Shown: positions 11,290 to 23,244, numbered from the stretch's first letter. The stretch: 64,000 bases of DNA from Triticum aestivum (GCF_018294505.1 NC_057800.1:473157037-473221036); one strand, 5' to 3'. Notes: generated from the letters alone by a model not told the origin. Numbers and translations: made by a program.

Positions 11290-12215
11290 TAATGACCTAG
11301 AGTTAGCTTCTTTTCCTCCAAAATGACTTAATAAGCTTATTGACCTCCAAAACCATCCATTTTACCTAAGTTAGCTCTAAAACGATCTATACTTAGCTTT
11401 TTTCCTCCAAAATGACCTAAGTTAGCTCTAATATGCTTAGTTAACTAGGTTTGCTCAATAATGACATGTACTTAGCTTACTTATGTCAAAAATGGCATAA
11501 TTAGCTTAGTTAGCTCATAAACGATCCATTTTACCTAAGTTAGCTCTAAAATGACCCATTTACCTTAGTTAGCTCATAAATGATCCATTTTACCCAAGTT
11601 AGCTCTAAAATGACCCATTTTACCTAGGTTAGCTCCAAAATGATTCATTTTACCTAGGTTAGCTCTAAAATGACCCATTTTACCTAGGTTAGCTCCAAAA
11701 TGACCCATCTTACCTAGGTTAGCTCTAAAATGATGCATTTTACCTAAGTTAGCTCATAAACGATCCATTTCACCTAGGTTAGCTCATAAACAATCCATTT
11801 CACCTAAGTTAGCTCACAAACGATCCATTTTACCTAGGTTAGCTCCAAAATGACCCATCTTACCTAGGTTAGCTCTAAAATGATGCATTTTACCCAAGTT
11901 ACCTCATAAACGATCCATTTCACCTAGGTTAGCTCATAAACGATCCATTTCACCTAAGTTAGCTCACAAACGATTCATTTCACCTAAATTAGCTCATAAA
12001 CGATCCATCTCACCTAAGTTAGCTCATAAATGATCCATTTCACCTTAGTAAGCTCATAAACGATCTTTTTCAACTAAGTTAGCTCATAAATGATCCATTT
12101 CACCTTAGTTAGCTCATAAATGATCCATTTCACCTTAGTTAGCTCGTAAATGATCCATTTCAACTAAGTTAGCTCATAAATGATCCATTTCACCTAAGTT
12201 AGCTCATAAATGACA
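11290..12215 (+). repeat. 30-bp minisatellite in CACTA-1
   Basis: A unit of 30 bp, typically GTTAGCTCATAAATGATCCA plus TTTCACCTTA, is repeated about 23 times between 11520 and 12210. More diverged, irregular copies begin near 11290. There are no spacers between units and no open frame. It sits just downstream of the TnpA-type gene. Internal arrays like this are common in large grass CACTAs. Confidence 0.92.
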
Positions 12216-12523
12216 TATACTTCTTCTTCTAGTCTTCTTCTTCTAGTCACCTTTTTCTAACTTTCTTATTTGCCATTTTGCATATTTCATTCACTTCATG
12301 GAAGCTAGCTTGCTATGATGGAGTGCATGTTTTTTTCTTTCATTCTCTTCTAGTATTCTTCTAGCTTGCTATGATGGAACTTGCTATCTTGATGAAACTT
12401 TGCATTGTAATATTTATGGATGGAACAATGTGTATGTGCAACTTGCTATGTATGAATGGATGGAACTATATATGTATGTACGATGAAACTTATGTGTTGG
12501 ATATGTCATATGTTTGATGTTAA
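12216..12523 (+). other. CACTA-1 AT-rich stretch without a gene
   Basis: Short CTTCTT runs are followed by diverged repeats of TTGCTATGATGGAAC and ATGTATG-type motifs. No open frame or RNA gene was seen. It ends in the target site of CACTA-2. Confidence 0.6.
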
Positions 12524-12720
12524 CACTACAAAAAAATACACTTCCGTGATGATACGTGTTTGTCATGGTAGGTCACTTTTTTGTCATGCATGTGCATCCA
12601 TGACAAATTTATGACAGAATCAAGATAGTCATACCTGTGCTGTCGTAGAAGTGTTCCATGACATTACCAAAATTATCATCACGGAAGTGTCCACTTCCAT
12701 GACGATAAATCGCGCGTCAC
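12524..12720 (+). repeat. CACTA-2 left terminus and subterminal motifs
   Basis: The terminus is CACTACAAAAAAATACACTT, followed by repeated palindromic motifs around ACTTCC(A/G)TGA, TTCCATGAC and TCGTAGAAGTG in both orientations. The bases before it are GATGTTAA. No matching duplication survives at the other end. Confidence 0.85.
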
Positions 12721-12967
12721 AGAAGTGCTTTCGTCAAGGGTGACCGACACATGGCATCCACCTTAATGGAACGCCGTTAAGCTATCGGGTCGGGTTTTGG
12801 ATCTGATAACCCGTTAACAGCCCCAACCAATGGGGATTTTCCACGTGTAAAATCATCATTGGCTAGAGGAAACACGTGTCGGCTCATCGTCAGGACAGAT
12901 GTCATCCACTCACTGGACAGAAGGCACATATGATACGTTGACATGTGGCACGGCCCAACAAGTTTAA

Positions 12968-13300
12968 ATGGGCTGGCCCAACTAGAGGCCCACAAGATTT
13001 TGCGGACCATAATGGGCCGGCCCAGCTAAAGGCCCACGAAATTTTGAGGACCATAATGGGCTGGCCCAGCTAAAGGCCCACAAGATTTTGCGGGCCATAA
13101 TGGGCCGGCCCAGGTAAAGGCCCACGAGATTTTTTTTGTGTCATAATGGGCCGGCCTAGGTAAAGGCCCACAAGATTCTTGCGGGTCATAATGGGCCGGC
13201 CCAGCTAAAGGCCCACGAGATTTCGCCGACATTAATGGGCCGGCCCAGCTGTAGGCCCGCAAGATTTTGAGGACCCTAGTAGGCCGGCCCATTAACTAGC
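12968..13300 (+). repeat. 44-bp GGGCCGGCCCA tandem repeats in CACTA-2
   Basis: Units of 43-46 bp carry CCATAATGGGCCGGCCCAGCT and AAAGGCCCACNAGATTTTG. They begin near 13008, 13051, 13095, 13141, 13187 and 13231. The palindromic GGGCCGGCCCA resembles the GGCCCA promoter element. More diverged GGCCCA/GGCCTG copies continue to about 13780. From 13800 to 14045 there is likely 3' untranslated sequence of the antisense gene. Confidence 0.82.
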
Positions 13301-14059
13301 TGCCATGTTTTGGGCCAAATGCCGGCCCATATTTGATCCGGTCCATTAATGGCCTGCCACGCTCCGGGCCTAATAGTGGCCCATATGAGATCCGACCCGT
13401 TAAAAGCCTACCACATTCTGGGCCAAATTACGGCCCAGATCAGGTCCGGCCCTTTAAGAGGCTTTGGGCTCAATTATGGCCCATATCAGATTCGGCCCGT
13501 CAACTGGACACTATGCTTTTGGGCCCACTTGCTAAAGGCCCACTTAGTAATTCGGCCTGATATTAGTTTTGGCCTGTTATGGGCCCATTTAACATTTCGG
13601 CCCTATATTAAATTTGGCCTGTTAAAAGCTCGTCATATAGTTGGGCCTAACTACGGTCCGATTTGCATCCGGCCTGCTCACAGCCGATATCTAATTGGGC
13701 CAAACAAGGACCCAGACAATTTTGGCCTGTTAAAAGCCTGTGATTTGATTCGCACAATCATGGGTCGGGGTTCATTTCGGGCTGCTACGTAACTAGTAGG
13801 AATTAAGAACAAACCTACTCTATACAATAAAGAAATTATGGCATAGTAACTAAGAATAAACCTACACTACACAATAAAGGATTAGTATATTACATCCACT
13901 GGGCATCAAAGTTCTCCACCAGTGATCATAAAGCGCAACGAAGAAGCAGATTACAAAAACTGGGCACCATTGGAGCGTAACAAAATAATACTGAACCGAG
14001 ACCACTTCCAAGACAGTTCAAGAAAGGTTAGCCTTGCGGGGGAACTGCTGCGCAAGCTG

Positions 14060-17000
14060 CTAAGCAAGGCTGTGAGACCGGCCTAGCATGTCAGTCATAG
14101 CTTCCAGGTGTAGCTGTTTAGCGATGAGGTTCTCATTGGTGTTCTCCGCAATCTTTCTTACAGATAGGACTCCAAGTCGAAGTTGAGTTGCGAAATGCCT
14201 TTCTGCTAGAACTTGGGACTGAAAAAGTCGAACTAATTCAGACAACGAATTCTGTGAGCTTGTCTGACTGTTAGTCTCAAGTAACTTGAACACTGCATCA
14301 AGACAAGACTTTGGGGTTGTCTCGCTATCTTCAAGATGTTTTGCCTTCTTTGTTGCAATATATGTTGGGTTTGTCTCACAGCCTTCAGCAGACTTGTGCA
14401 TGCCATCAGGCATATCACCCTAAAACAAAGCAGAGAGATGACATGTTTTGCACGTGTATAAACAAAGATGATAACTGTTCTGTCAATTCTATCCAATTTC
14501 AAATTAGAAAATAAAGAGTATGTTCAAAATATCAATAGCATAATTTGGCATTGTTCATAATGCGGGGAGCTTCACCACACTACTAGATTACCATGTCAAC
14601 ATAACAAGCATAGATGAAGGGCAAAGAAAATCATTGTATCTATTTTGGATAATGTGCATGGCATGTTGTTCATATCATCAGCCACATCAGTAAGATAAAA
14701 CAGGAGATGACAAGGTGCAAACGTGGGCTGCTTCACCACACACTGGATTATAGATCCACAAAAACAAGCATACATATAGGGAGTATTAAGTAATGTGCAT
14801 GGTATGAATAAGGAATTTGGTTTTACAAGTAAAACTTAGAACTTACGGTTCTTACGAACATGCATTTTGGTAGAAACAGCAAACTAAACAGCAGTAAACG
14901 ATAGGGAGTATGAGCAAATTAAACAGCAGTTGAGGATAAAGGCTTTAGAAGGACTGACTTACATTAACAGTTAACACCGGCTTTATAATGCCCTTCTCCA
15001 TGGCAAGGGAAGGATAACTCAAGAATTTCAGCACATAATCTTCTTCATAAGCATTGCCTGTACTCTACATTTTCTAGAGAGTAATTATAGATATGATAAT
15101 ACTGGAAGGGATAGAGGATAATGAAGATAAGATGCAGATTGATGCTACATAATCAACTACCAATCCCTGGAAGTACAAGCGTTACAGGACAAAATGTACT
15201 GACAAGAGCAATGGGCTACACTTCTGCACTGGCATTGTCTGTGTATTCTACTTGTTGGTAAGATTAAATATCGATCTGATCTTTTTTAGTAAATGGTGGG
15301 CGAGGGAGATAAGATGCAGAATGCTACAAAATGAACCAATCCCTCTTCCCATAATACAAGAGTGTTTTGAACACTGGTGTATTGTACAAAACGTTCTTAT
15401 ATTATGGGATGGAGGGAGTAGCTATTAATGTAAGTACAGTGATAGACCATGTTCAGTCCTTACAAGAGGAATGCAGAGCTAAACCTCTTCAAAAGCATTG
15501 GGTTGATTCTAAATTTATGTAAGAGTCCATACGGATCTTATAATGTCCACCAAATGGATGATTACGAGGCTAACATGTGCAGTGATGCTACATAATCAAA
15601 TAGCTATGAAAGTAAGTATGGTCATACAGGGCAAGAGGTACTCACAAGAGCAATGCAGTGTGCAGTATAGTTGCGAGATTTTGTGGTCACTTGAGAACGA
15701 ATGTTCTTCTGCTAACAGTTTTCATACAAGTGAGACATTAAGGCAAATGCAGAAATGTAGTTCAAATTGTGATGTGATATCACAGACAGTACCTTACGCT
15801 GCAGCCGAGACCAATGTGTAACAAGATTATTCCAGTCACCGCCGGATAAATGTAGCATCGGAGACTTTACAGAAATTTCTTTCAGAGGCTTGCCGTTGAA
15901 GTGCGCTTGCCTCAGGTAGGAACGATACTTCATCAACGAGTGCTTGAAAAGCGCAACCAACCCTTGCTCCAGTTTGCGCCTCGCCTATTTAAAAGAATGA
16001 AATCTTGTGTATTCTGTCAGCAGAAACATATGCAGTAATGATCATGAATAACATTAGTACATTACTTACGTGTAAGTTGCGGAGGAAGACTGGAAATTGT
16101 TCTGTGTCTGCGGTATAATCTTTCCATGAAGGAAAGATGTGCACAAAGTTCCTGACAACAACATAAGCTTCGTCTTCCAAACTGGGAAGAAATGGAAGAG
16201 GGGTCCTATTTGCTGCAATTGGGGCTCTCTCTGGCTCGAAAAGGGATTTGGCAACTGGATTTGGTGTACTCTTTGCTAGAATGGGGGTTTTGCATCGTAC
16301 AGCTGGTGCTATGTCAACTGGCATAATCATAATGTTTGCTGCAGTTGGGGTCTGCTGAGTTGGGGCATCAGAAATGACCAGTGTAGTAGAGCTAGAGTCT
16401 GCCAGAGTTGGGGTATTTTGTGGGTCGGGTGATAATGCAACTACACCTAATGGGCTATTTGATTTATCAGGTGCCACTACCTTTTCCAAATACTTTGCTT
16501 GTGCTCCTCCATGATCAGCAATCGCCCTCTTCCTTTTGAATGTCTGATACACAAGAACAGCATTTGAATGGATAAATATGGTATAATGACAGATGGAATA
16601 TGTACTGAAAATGGATAGGCAGGGCGTATTCACATACACGATGTGTAAACTAAGCTAATGGCAGTTCAACAAAGTAGAAGCAATGCAAAGCATCAGTTGC
16701 AATATATGTGCGAGCAATGTAACCTTGGAAAGTTAGAGCAAGTACCTTGATGGGTGAATAAGATAGGGCATCTTCCTCTGACTCCTCCACTAGGGAGCTA
16801 CATTGACTTAGGTCTCCCTCTATCTCAGAATCACTGTTAGGATCATATTCTAAGCATGAATCTGTAGGTGGAGAGTGTTTGCATTGCATTGCATCCAGAC
16901 TTGATTTCAGTCCCTTAATGCCAAGTTTGACACCCATGGCATTGTTCTGCTTTATTCTTTTCATGCGCACAAGCTCATAATCATTATGATGCTGTTCAGA

Positions 17001-17839
17001 ATCTGAGATTCATGAAAACATAAAAAGTAGTCAGATTATCTATGGAATGCATTGCGGTTTCAACTTGGAGAGTGTCTCCCTATAAACCCCTGCATATGCA
17101 AAGTTCACCTCCCCAACCGTGCTGACCAGACCACACACAGAGATACACACCCGAGCGGCGAACATGCATTTTCGAAACTAATTTAGGAACATTTAGCTGA
17201 CCAATTAAACAACTCTGTTTTAATAATATCAGATTCGTATTTGAACAACTAAGCTTGTTTAGCTTGATGGGTGGAGCAGTGTTATTATGACACGAAGCAT
17301 GTATTCTGATCGTATAGTGATCATAAAAGGGGGAAACTCTAAGCATATATTTTTTAGCAAAAGAGGGTTTCCCCTCTGATTTCTATTAAAGAAACCACCA
17401 CGGAACCAACATGATCAATTAAACCCTAAGCATGATAAATTAAACCGTATTATGGCTGTGCCATGGCAGATTTGAAGCTGCAAACCGGAGAAATGATATT
17501 TAGCATCCATTGTTTGCTTCGAACTAAGAACTAAATTCTAAGAGCTGAAAAGAAAGTAGAGTAACCAAGTTAAGATCTATTTTCTGGTTGAGATCAAAAA
17601 GTTGAGGAGATATGAAGTACCACCTCTCTTCCGGTGTCGTGTAGGCATCGGGGGTGCGATGGCTGTTGGTGGCGTTGAAGCAGATCTGCGACGGTAGATG
17701 GGTGCATCGGGGGATAAGTCCGTTGCGGTGGAAGAGAAGGTCGTGTGAGCAGCCCCGGCAAAGAGGACGACGGCGCCGATGAAGCGAGAGGACGCGATGC
17801 TAGGCTATTGGTCCGTCGCCGTGGATGAGAAACGTCCAT
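14060..17839 (-). CDS. CACTA-2 antisense TnpA/Transposase_24-like gene, multi-exon
   Basis: Five exons on the minus strand stay open. They are exon 2 (17002-16746, acidic, SDSEIEGDL), exon 3 (16543-16070, basic KRKR start then Pro/Thr-rich), exon 4 (15984-15793), exon 6 (15057-14963) and exon 7 (14419-14060, helical, ends in a stop). All have AG acceptors and, where followed by an intron, GT donors. Exons 2, 3 and 4 join in phase 0, and exon 6 joins exon 7 in phase 0. Exon 4 has the pattern …FNGKPLKEI…SPM…GGDWNNLV..WSR typical of the plant Ptta/En/Spm transposase family (PF03004). Exon 1 (ATG about 17839, Ser/Pro/Arg-rich) and the link between exons 4 and 6 are uncertain. The role would be binding element ends. 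A Stowaway lies in the intron near 15380. Confidence 0.55.
15341..15418. mobile_element. Stowaway-type MITE (5' end eroded)
   Basis: The 3' end GGATGGAGGGAG is followed by TA. The interior is an inverted repeat around CCCATAATA…TATTATGGG, with AAGAGTGTTTTGA pairing with the complement of AAAACGTTCTT. The 5' CTCCCTC is reduced to CCCTC and the left TA is lost. It lies in a putative intron of the antisense gene. Confidence 0.75.
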
Positions 17840-18039
17840 CTCTAGCAGTGGACGACGCAGTCTTGGTAGGCGCTCCGGCATGGTGGAGGACGGTGGCGAT
17901 GGATGTGGTGGAGGACGGAGGCGATGGATGGGGTGGCGGACGGAGGCTGGTGTGGGAATGGGGTGTTCTAGCGCGGACGGTGTATGAATGGGAAAATGGA
18001 GGGAGAGGTACGGGGAACCATGTTTTTGGGACGCGCCTG

Positions 18040-18620
18040 TCTGAAATATGGGAAAGTTACGAACTTATCCCCCATTTCAAATTTGGACGTCTTGTCGGTT
18101 GGGGATAGGACCGTAATCTCGCACCTCCCAAATATTTGCAGGTAACTATTTCGGGCGAGGAGAGGGTGTTTTGCCGCCCACGGTTGGCACCCACGATCTA
18201 TGAACGGGGCTGATAGGTAGGGCGACTGTGTCACGTCTGATGGAAGTTACACATCTGCCCCTATTTAAAATATTAGCCTACATCTATTTCGGACGAGGAG
18301 AGGGTGTTTTGCCGCCCACCGTGTATGAATGGGGAATGGAGGGAGAAACAGAGGTCTTTCGGACGAGCTTGAATCAAATGAGTTTTGCCGCCCATGTTTG
18401 ACGCCCACCGTGTCAGAATGGGCTCAGAGGCGGTCGTGTCACGTCTAATTGAAGTTACTACCCTACCCCTATTTAGAGCAGTGGAAATCGGGCCGATGGA
18501 TTGTCCGTGTAATGAGTAGACAGTACATCTCCCAAACACTTGGCTTCGGGCAGCCGATGTGGGAGTGGACATTTTGTTGTTTCTTTCGAATTTTGGGACA
18601 ATAAGCATCCACGTTTACCC
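18040..18620. repeat. Duplicated promoter-side segment upstream of the antisense gene
   Basis: A block with GAGGAGAGGGTGTTTTGCCG and CCCACNGTN..ATGAA occurs near 18155-18200 and again near 18292-18335. A third partial copy is near 18385-18420. GAAGTTAC..CT.CCCCTATTTA also recurs (18243, 18462). These direct repeats lie upstream of exon 1 at 17839 and may be its diverged promoter duplicated in tandem. No gene was found from 18620 to 19300. Confidence 0.55.
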
Positions 18621-19306
18621 TGGCAACTAAATTTGAATCCATTTTGTATTCCTATATGAATCTTTATAAATCATTCTATGTGTTTTTATATATCTTCAAA
18701 AGGACGACAAAGATGTATTCCACTGTCATATATGAATATGGTTTACAAATGCCGATACTCAAATTCAGAAACTAGAATCCAGTTTAAGGTGAATTCGAAT
18801 ATTTGGAACACTTCATGTCCAACTCAAATGTCACACGCAGCATAATGTGTACTCCCATTTAGATATGTACACAAGCGATGTATCAAGATTCAAATACCGA
18901 GTCAATCAACCAAGAATGTACGGAACTAACAGACATATAAACACTTATAGAGTATATGGATCAATAATATCAACTAACATACATAAGCCAGGCCGCTGTA
19001 CTTTTTTTGGCTACAACAACATCCTTTTTTTAGCCAGCATCTTGGCCCTTTCCGATGCGTGCCACTTATGGTCCATCTATACTACTATTGCTGAATGCAC
19101 ATTCAGCCCGATTGGCATATTTGTAGGTCTGGCACAGCAATCCAAATGAAATGTCTCCGAGTCTTATCAATTAATACAGACTTGTGCTCAAATAAAATTA
19201 CAAACAAAAAACAAAAAAACAATTATTACATGATCTCTAAAACAAATGGTTTGATTGATTACATGAACAGACAACACAAAGGTTATTCAACTATGGAAAG
19301 AACATT

Positions 19307-20123
19307 TCACCTATGATTTACCAAGTAGGAATTTAATTTCCTTTTTTCCTTCAGGACCTTAACAATCTGGTCAGTCTCAGCTTGCTTCGTTTTGAAATCC
19401 ACCAAATATTTAATGGTTGTCTTGAGTACTGCTTGTGATTGTGTTGTTTGCTTCCTCAACATGTCAACTTCATCTCTAAGTGCAGAAGCAGAATCTCTTT
19501 CTACCACTAGTTTAGCCTCTAGAGCATCAGCAGTTGGCAATTCATAATGCACGATTGGGCCGGTGCCACTGCTGTGGGATGATGCAACGTCCATGGGGAC
19601 CTCGCTCTTTGATCTTGGGCTAACCTGTTTTGCCATTAAAGTTCCGATTGGATTCAGAAAAGTTGAAGTTAGCAAAACATCTCAACTGGGAGTTATAACA
19701 GCAAACCAGTTAAACAAACAAGGAATTAAAGAGTTTCAATTGGATGCTGAAAAGTAGTTATTAACATCATTGTAACCCGCTGTTGCAGCAGCAAAGCAGT
19801 TAAACAAACAAGTAGATATTTAAGTTAAGGCAAACAGGTAATTCTTAACAGTAAGTATCAAACACATAGATAGGCGCAGTCTACAATATGATTAACAGGC
19901 TGTGCCATTATGTAATCAGTAGCAAACTAAATTAAGCCAAGCAACGTAATTGAACAATTTTGCAATAAGTGGCTAACTAAAATTCCGAGAAGCAGGTAAC
20001 TGAACTTACGCTAGTTCTTTGTACAGGCACACTGCAACTTCTTTTTCGCTTACAAGGTTGTACGAAGGAGTCCATGGCATCAATTGCTTGGATACGCAGT
20101 CCCAATACTTCTTTCTTCCCACA
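19307..20123 (-). pseudogene. Two-exon fragment of a CACTA-2 antisense gene (coiled-coil 3' end)
   Basis: The exon at 20123-20010 has a CAG acceptor and a GTAAG donor. It encodes a short basic segment (CKRKRSCSVPVQRTS). The exon at about 19623-19307 encodes a heptad-rich helix (ALEAKLVVERDSASALRDEV) that ends in a stop at 19307. The first exon is homologous to the one at 21950-21826, so this is a partial duplicate. Domain identity is unknown. The C-terminal coiled coil and its place on the same strand as the TnpA-like gene suggest a paralogue or alternative 3' part. It lacks a 5' exon of its own. Confidence 0.45.
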
Positions 20124-20855
20124 CTGCATGGGTAAGTCGAATGGTTAATCTGGTAAGATGGTGCGTCCTTGATATGTTATATGAGGACGTGTAGTCAGAC
20201 TAGTTGTAGCCAAACACATCACACTGGCTTTTACTGTATATTTCATGCGATTACTTTTGGCATATCGAGATCTAAGCAATCTACAATAGGATGAAAATAC
20301 TGGTATCCTTCACATTATTGGCGAACTCAGTTCATATAAACAAGCAATTCAACCATTCTGTGGGTAAATCAAAAGCGCCACTGGAATATTTTTCACTATC
20401 CAATCATACACGCAAAAAGGGGCGATGCCACCATAGGGGCTGGTATGGGCGGCCGCCTCAGGTGGCTGGAAAGTGTGCACCTAGTTTGAGTCATCCAGGT
20501 TGGCCCACGCTAGTTTTGTTCATCCCAACGCACAAGCAGGCAATGTAAAAAATGAAGAAAAATGGTTCAATTTGGATGAGCTAATAACATAAGTGCACGG
20601 CAGGCCCTATAGCAGGCTCGCGGCCCAAACGAGCACCTCCCATATCGATCGACAGCAGGAAAAATCCCAATTCATTCACTCCAGCCTCCAGTCTGGTTTG
20701 CTCCTAACCTAGCCACCGCTGGACAGACCGACACAACACTTCCTCACGCCCTCGTTGGAGGGCGGTCGCCGGGCTTCAAGCGAACGGAAGGACAAGAAGA
20801 TGAAGATCTAACCCTGGATGTAGCCTACGTGGGAGGCAGCGGCGGCAGCACGGGC

Positions 20856-21261
20856 ATGGCATCAAGCTTGCGCAAACGGACAGTCGCAGCTTGCAAGAGT
20901 AGCATGCGCAACGAGCAGGTACATCACATCCCTGATTATATCTAATTCAACTCTTCAATTTTTGGCCAATAGTTAAACCTGACGGTGTTGTAAAACTGCT
21001 TGTATGTAGGGAATCTATGAGAAAATGAAACCAATTTCTACTTATTTTATAACTCCCCCAATCAATACTGAACTGACTGAATCTGATGTATCTAATCAAG
21101 TTTCTAGTGCAAACATACAAGCTCATGTTGTTCTTGAGCCTGAAGTGTCTAATGAACAGACTGCTAATGAAGGATTTGATGCAAACATTTTACATGCTCC
21201 TGGTGATGAACATATAGTGTCTAATGAGGGATCTAATGCAAGCATTTTGCAAGCTCATTGA
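20856..21261 (+). CDS. Small two-exon gene of unknown function
   Basis: Exon 1 is 20856-20918 (21 codons, MASSLRKRTVAACKSS start). The intron is 20919-21009 with GT and TAG. Exon 2 is 21010-21261 and joins in phase 0, giving 104 residues. Upstream is a GC-rich leader (20690-20855). Exon 2 has a Lys-rich start (KMKPISTYF) and then Ser/Asn/Glu-rich sequence with an internal repeat (EVSNEQTANEGFDANIL and HIVSNEGSNASIL). It runs opposite to the flanking antisense fragments. The repeat and intact splicing are visible. Function is not recognised. It could be the N-terminus of a decayed larger gene that continues to about 21400. Confidence 0.35.
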
Positions 21262-21825
21262 AGGATTTAGTGTCTAATGATGATCTACTATGTTGAGAGA
21301 GACAGAGATTTGCAGGCATTGATGACAAGCAAATTATAGTGCATTTTCATAGCTTGAGGAAACGTCGAGGCCATCTACCAGAAAGTCCCCGTATCATGAC
21401 AACATAGCATAAATACTTTTCTAATCTGTTGTTTGAAACTATTGGCATACTTGTGCAGGATAGATATATTGATATGCAGTTTGCGCACTGGTTATACGTG
21501 CAATTACACTTCGATATTTTCAGCCAGAGAACGAATAATTCAAGCAGGTACAGACCATGTTTGTAGTCCTTGTACACCATGTTGCATTTTGTGTTTTTTG
21601 GTGCTTGCATCATTTAGTGTTTATAATCTGAACTACTTTGGATCATTAGCTGGTTTTCAAAGTGCATGTAGCTTCACATTTCTCAAGTTATGTTGATTTC
21701 CGGAGTGCAAGTGCCTTCGTATTTTTAAGTTAAATGTTCGCCCCTGGTAACTTGAATTCGTGGATCAGCCACTGCACACAAATCATACACGAATGCCAGT
21801 ACGAATTAAATGAAATGCAGGGACT

Positions 21826-22640
21826 TACGCTAGCTCGTTGTACAGGCTCACTGCAGCTCTGCTTGCGCTTGGGATGTTCCATGTACAAGTCCATGTTACC
21901 ACTTGCTTGGATGTGCAGGCCTTGTGCTCCTTGCATCCCCCTCTGCATTTTTGACACGGCGAATGGTTGATCAAATAAGAGGAATCGACCTTGATGTTGT
22001 ACCGGAGGACAGATACTTACAAGGTTATACGGGTGTGCATGATGTGTACCAAATCCTGTAGCGCCGTCATGCTTTGCTAAAATATGGATTTGCTTGTTTC
22101 AGATGATATATCCAGAAGAAATAAGAGTTAAGGTCAGAGTTGCATAGGCGGGTAAGCTAAGAGAGCAGTGAAAGGATATCCAAACATTTTCGGAACAGTT
22201 CACAAGGAAGTGATGTGTGGATACCTAGTTCGGGCCGGCGTTTGGGCATGCACGCCTAGCTAGAGTGCGGGTCACTTCAAAGCCGTTGAGGGTGATGCGC
22301 TGGCGTTGGCTGGCCGCGCACGGATGCAGATCTTGAGTGGCAGTGGAGCGCTACGATGCGGTGGACGAGACCGTTGGTGAAGCCCCAACGGCCTCGGGGG
22401 GCGGAGGTGCGACGATGTGCTCGGTGAAGTAGCCCCGGTGAGCTGGGAGACGGCGTCGGTGAAGCGCACCTGATGTGGTGGAACTCGGTGTCTGTGAGGC
22501 ACGTCGGTTGCGGCGGCCGACATTGTCGGTGGACCACCCGGTGCAGTGGACGAGGGCGTAGATGAGGTAGCTCCAGTGCGGTGGTGAAGCACGACCGTAG
22601 TCTTCGTCGTCATCGTCCGGCACAGAGGTGGGGAACGATG
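21826..22640 (-). pseudogene. Second antisense fragment: 5' exon plus duplicated basic exon
   Basis: On the minus strand, an Ala/Pro/Thr/Ser-rich first exon (about 22640-22290) is followed by an exon at about 21950-21826 (HPKRKQSCSEPVQRAS). The latter matches the exon at 20123-20010 in both protein and DNA, including the GTAAG donor (complement CTTACGCTAG). The first exon resembles exon 1 of the gene at 17839 in composition and position. The intron side is occupied by the plus-strand gene at 20856-21261. It looks like a rearranged tandem copy, not a complete gene. Confidence 0.42.
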
Positions 22641-22887
22641 GGGAAAAAGACGATACGAGGGGCGATTCGAGGGTTGGCGGCGAATTAGGGATTTGAGCAA
22701 TCTGGGCGCGGAAGGGGACGGTGGAGAAGAGAGATTTTGCAGGGCTGGAATTGGGGCCGTCAGATATTTCAATCCGAAACGTGGAAGCACGAACTTATAT
22801 TGCCGTCGTCCTTTTTAGGGGGGGAGGGGGTGGGTGGCTGGGTGCTACACGTCCGTCCGACACACGCAACCACCCCGACAGGACTAT

Positions 22888-22996
22888 GCTTCGGTGCCTT
22901 AAGGCACCTGCCTTTGTGTCCATGACATATGGGCCCAACAGGTGGCTGGCCCACATGTCAGTGACCCAAAGGCAGTTGCCTTTAAGGCACCGAAGC
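22888..22996. repeat. 109-bp foldback (MITE-like inverted repeat)
   Basis: GCTTCGGTGCCTTAAGGCAC at 22888 pairs with the complement ending at 22996. The inner arms ATGACATATGGGCC / GGCCCACATGTCA also pair, leaving a loop of about 11 bases near 22942. No TIR class or TA duplication was recognised. Confidence 0.8.
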
Positions 22997-23140
22997 AGCG
23001 TCCACCCCGACGCGACCCTGGTTTGCCTGGTGCATCTACATTTGAGAATGCAAACGAATCTTCTTTCATTTGCAAACGAATCTGTATGTATTACCATGCC
23101 CGTGTTTTCCTTGCAATAATTAGTCATTCGAAACGAGATA

Positions 23141-23244
23141 CTCCATCCGTTCACTTTTGTAAGTCGTTTCAGACAACTTAAAATGAACTATTTTGCACAT
23201 TGTCTGAAATGTCTTCAAGGTCTTATAAAAGTGAACAGAGGGAG
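23141..23244. mobile_element. Stowaway MITE, 104 bp
   Basis: It starts CTCCATCCGTTCACTTTTGT, ends with the near-complement CACTTTTATAA…/GTGAACAGAGGGAG, and is flanked by TA on both sides (23139-23140, 23245-23246). The interior is a long inverted repeat (GTCTGAAA / TTTCAGAC). Confidence 0.93.

Noticed and set aside
11290..12215. CRISPR-like array of 30-bp repeats
   Set aside because: Units abut with no unique spacers, copies are diverged, and the context is a plant transposon.
12524..13800. Reading CACTA-2's left end as a MITE or separate small element
   Set aside because: No matching right terminus or target duplication was found within several kb; the sequence continues into a TnpA-like gene.
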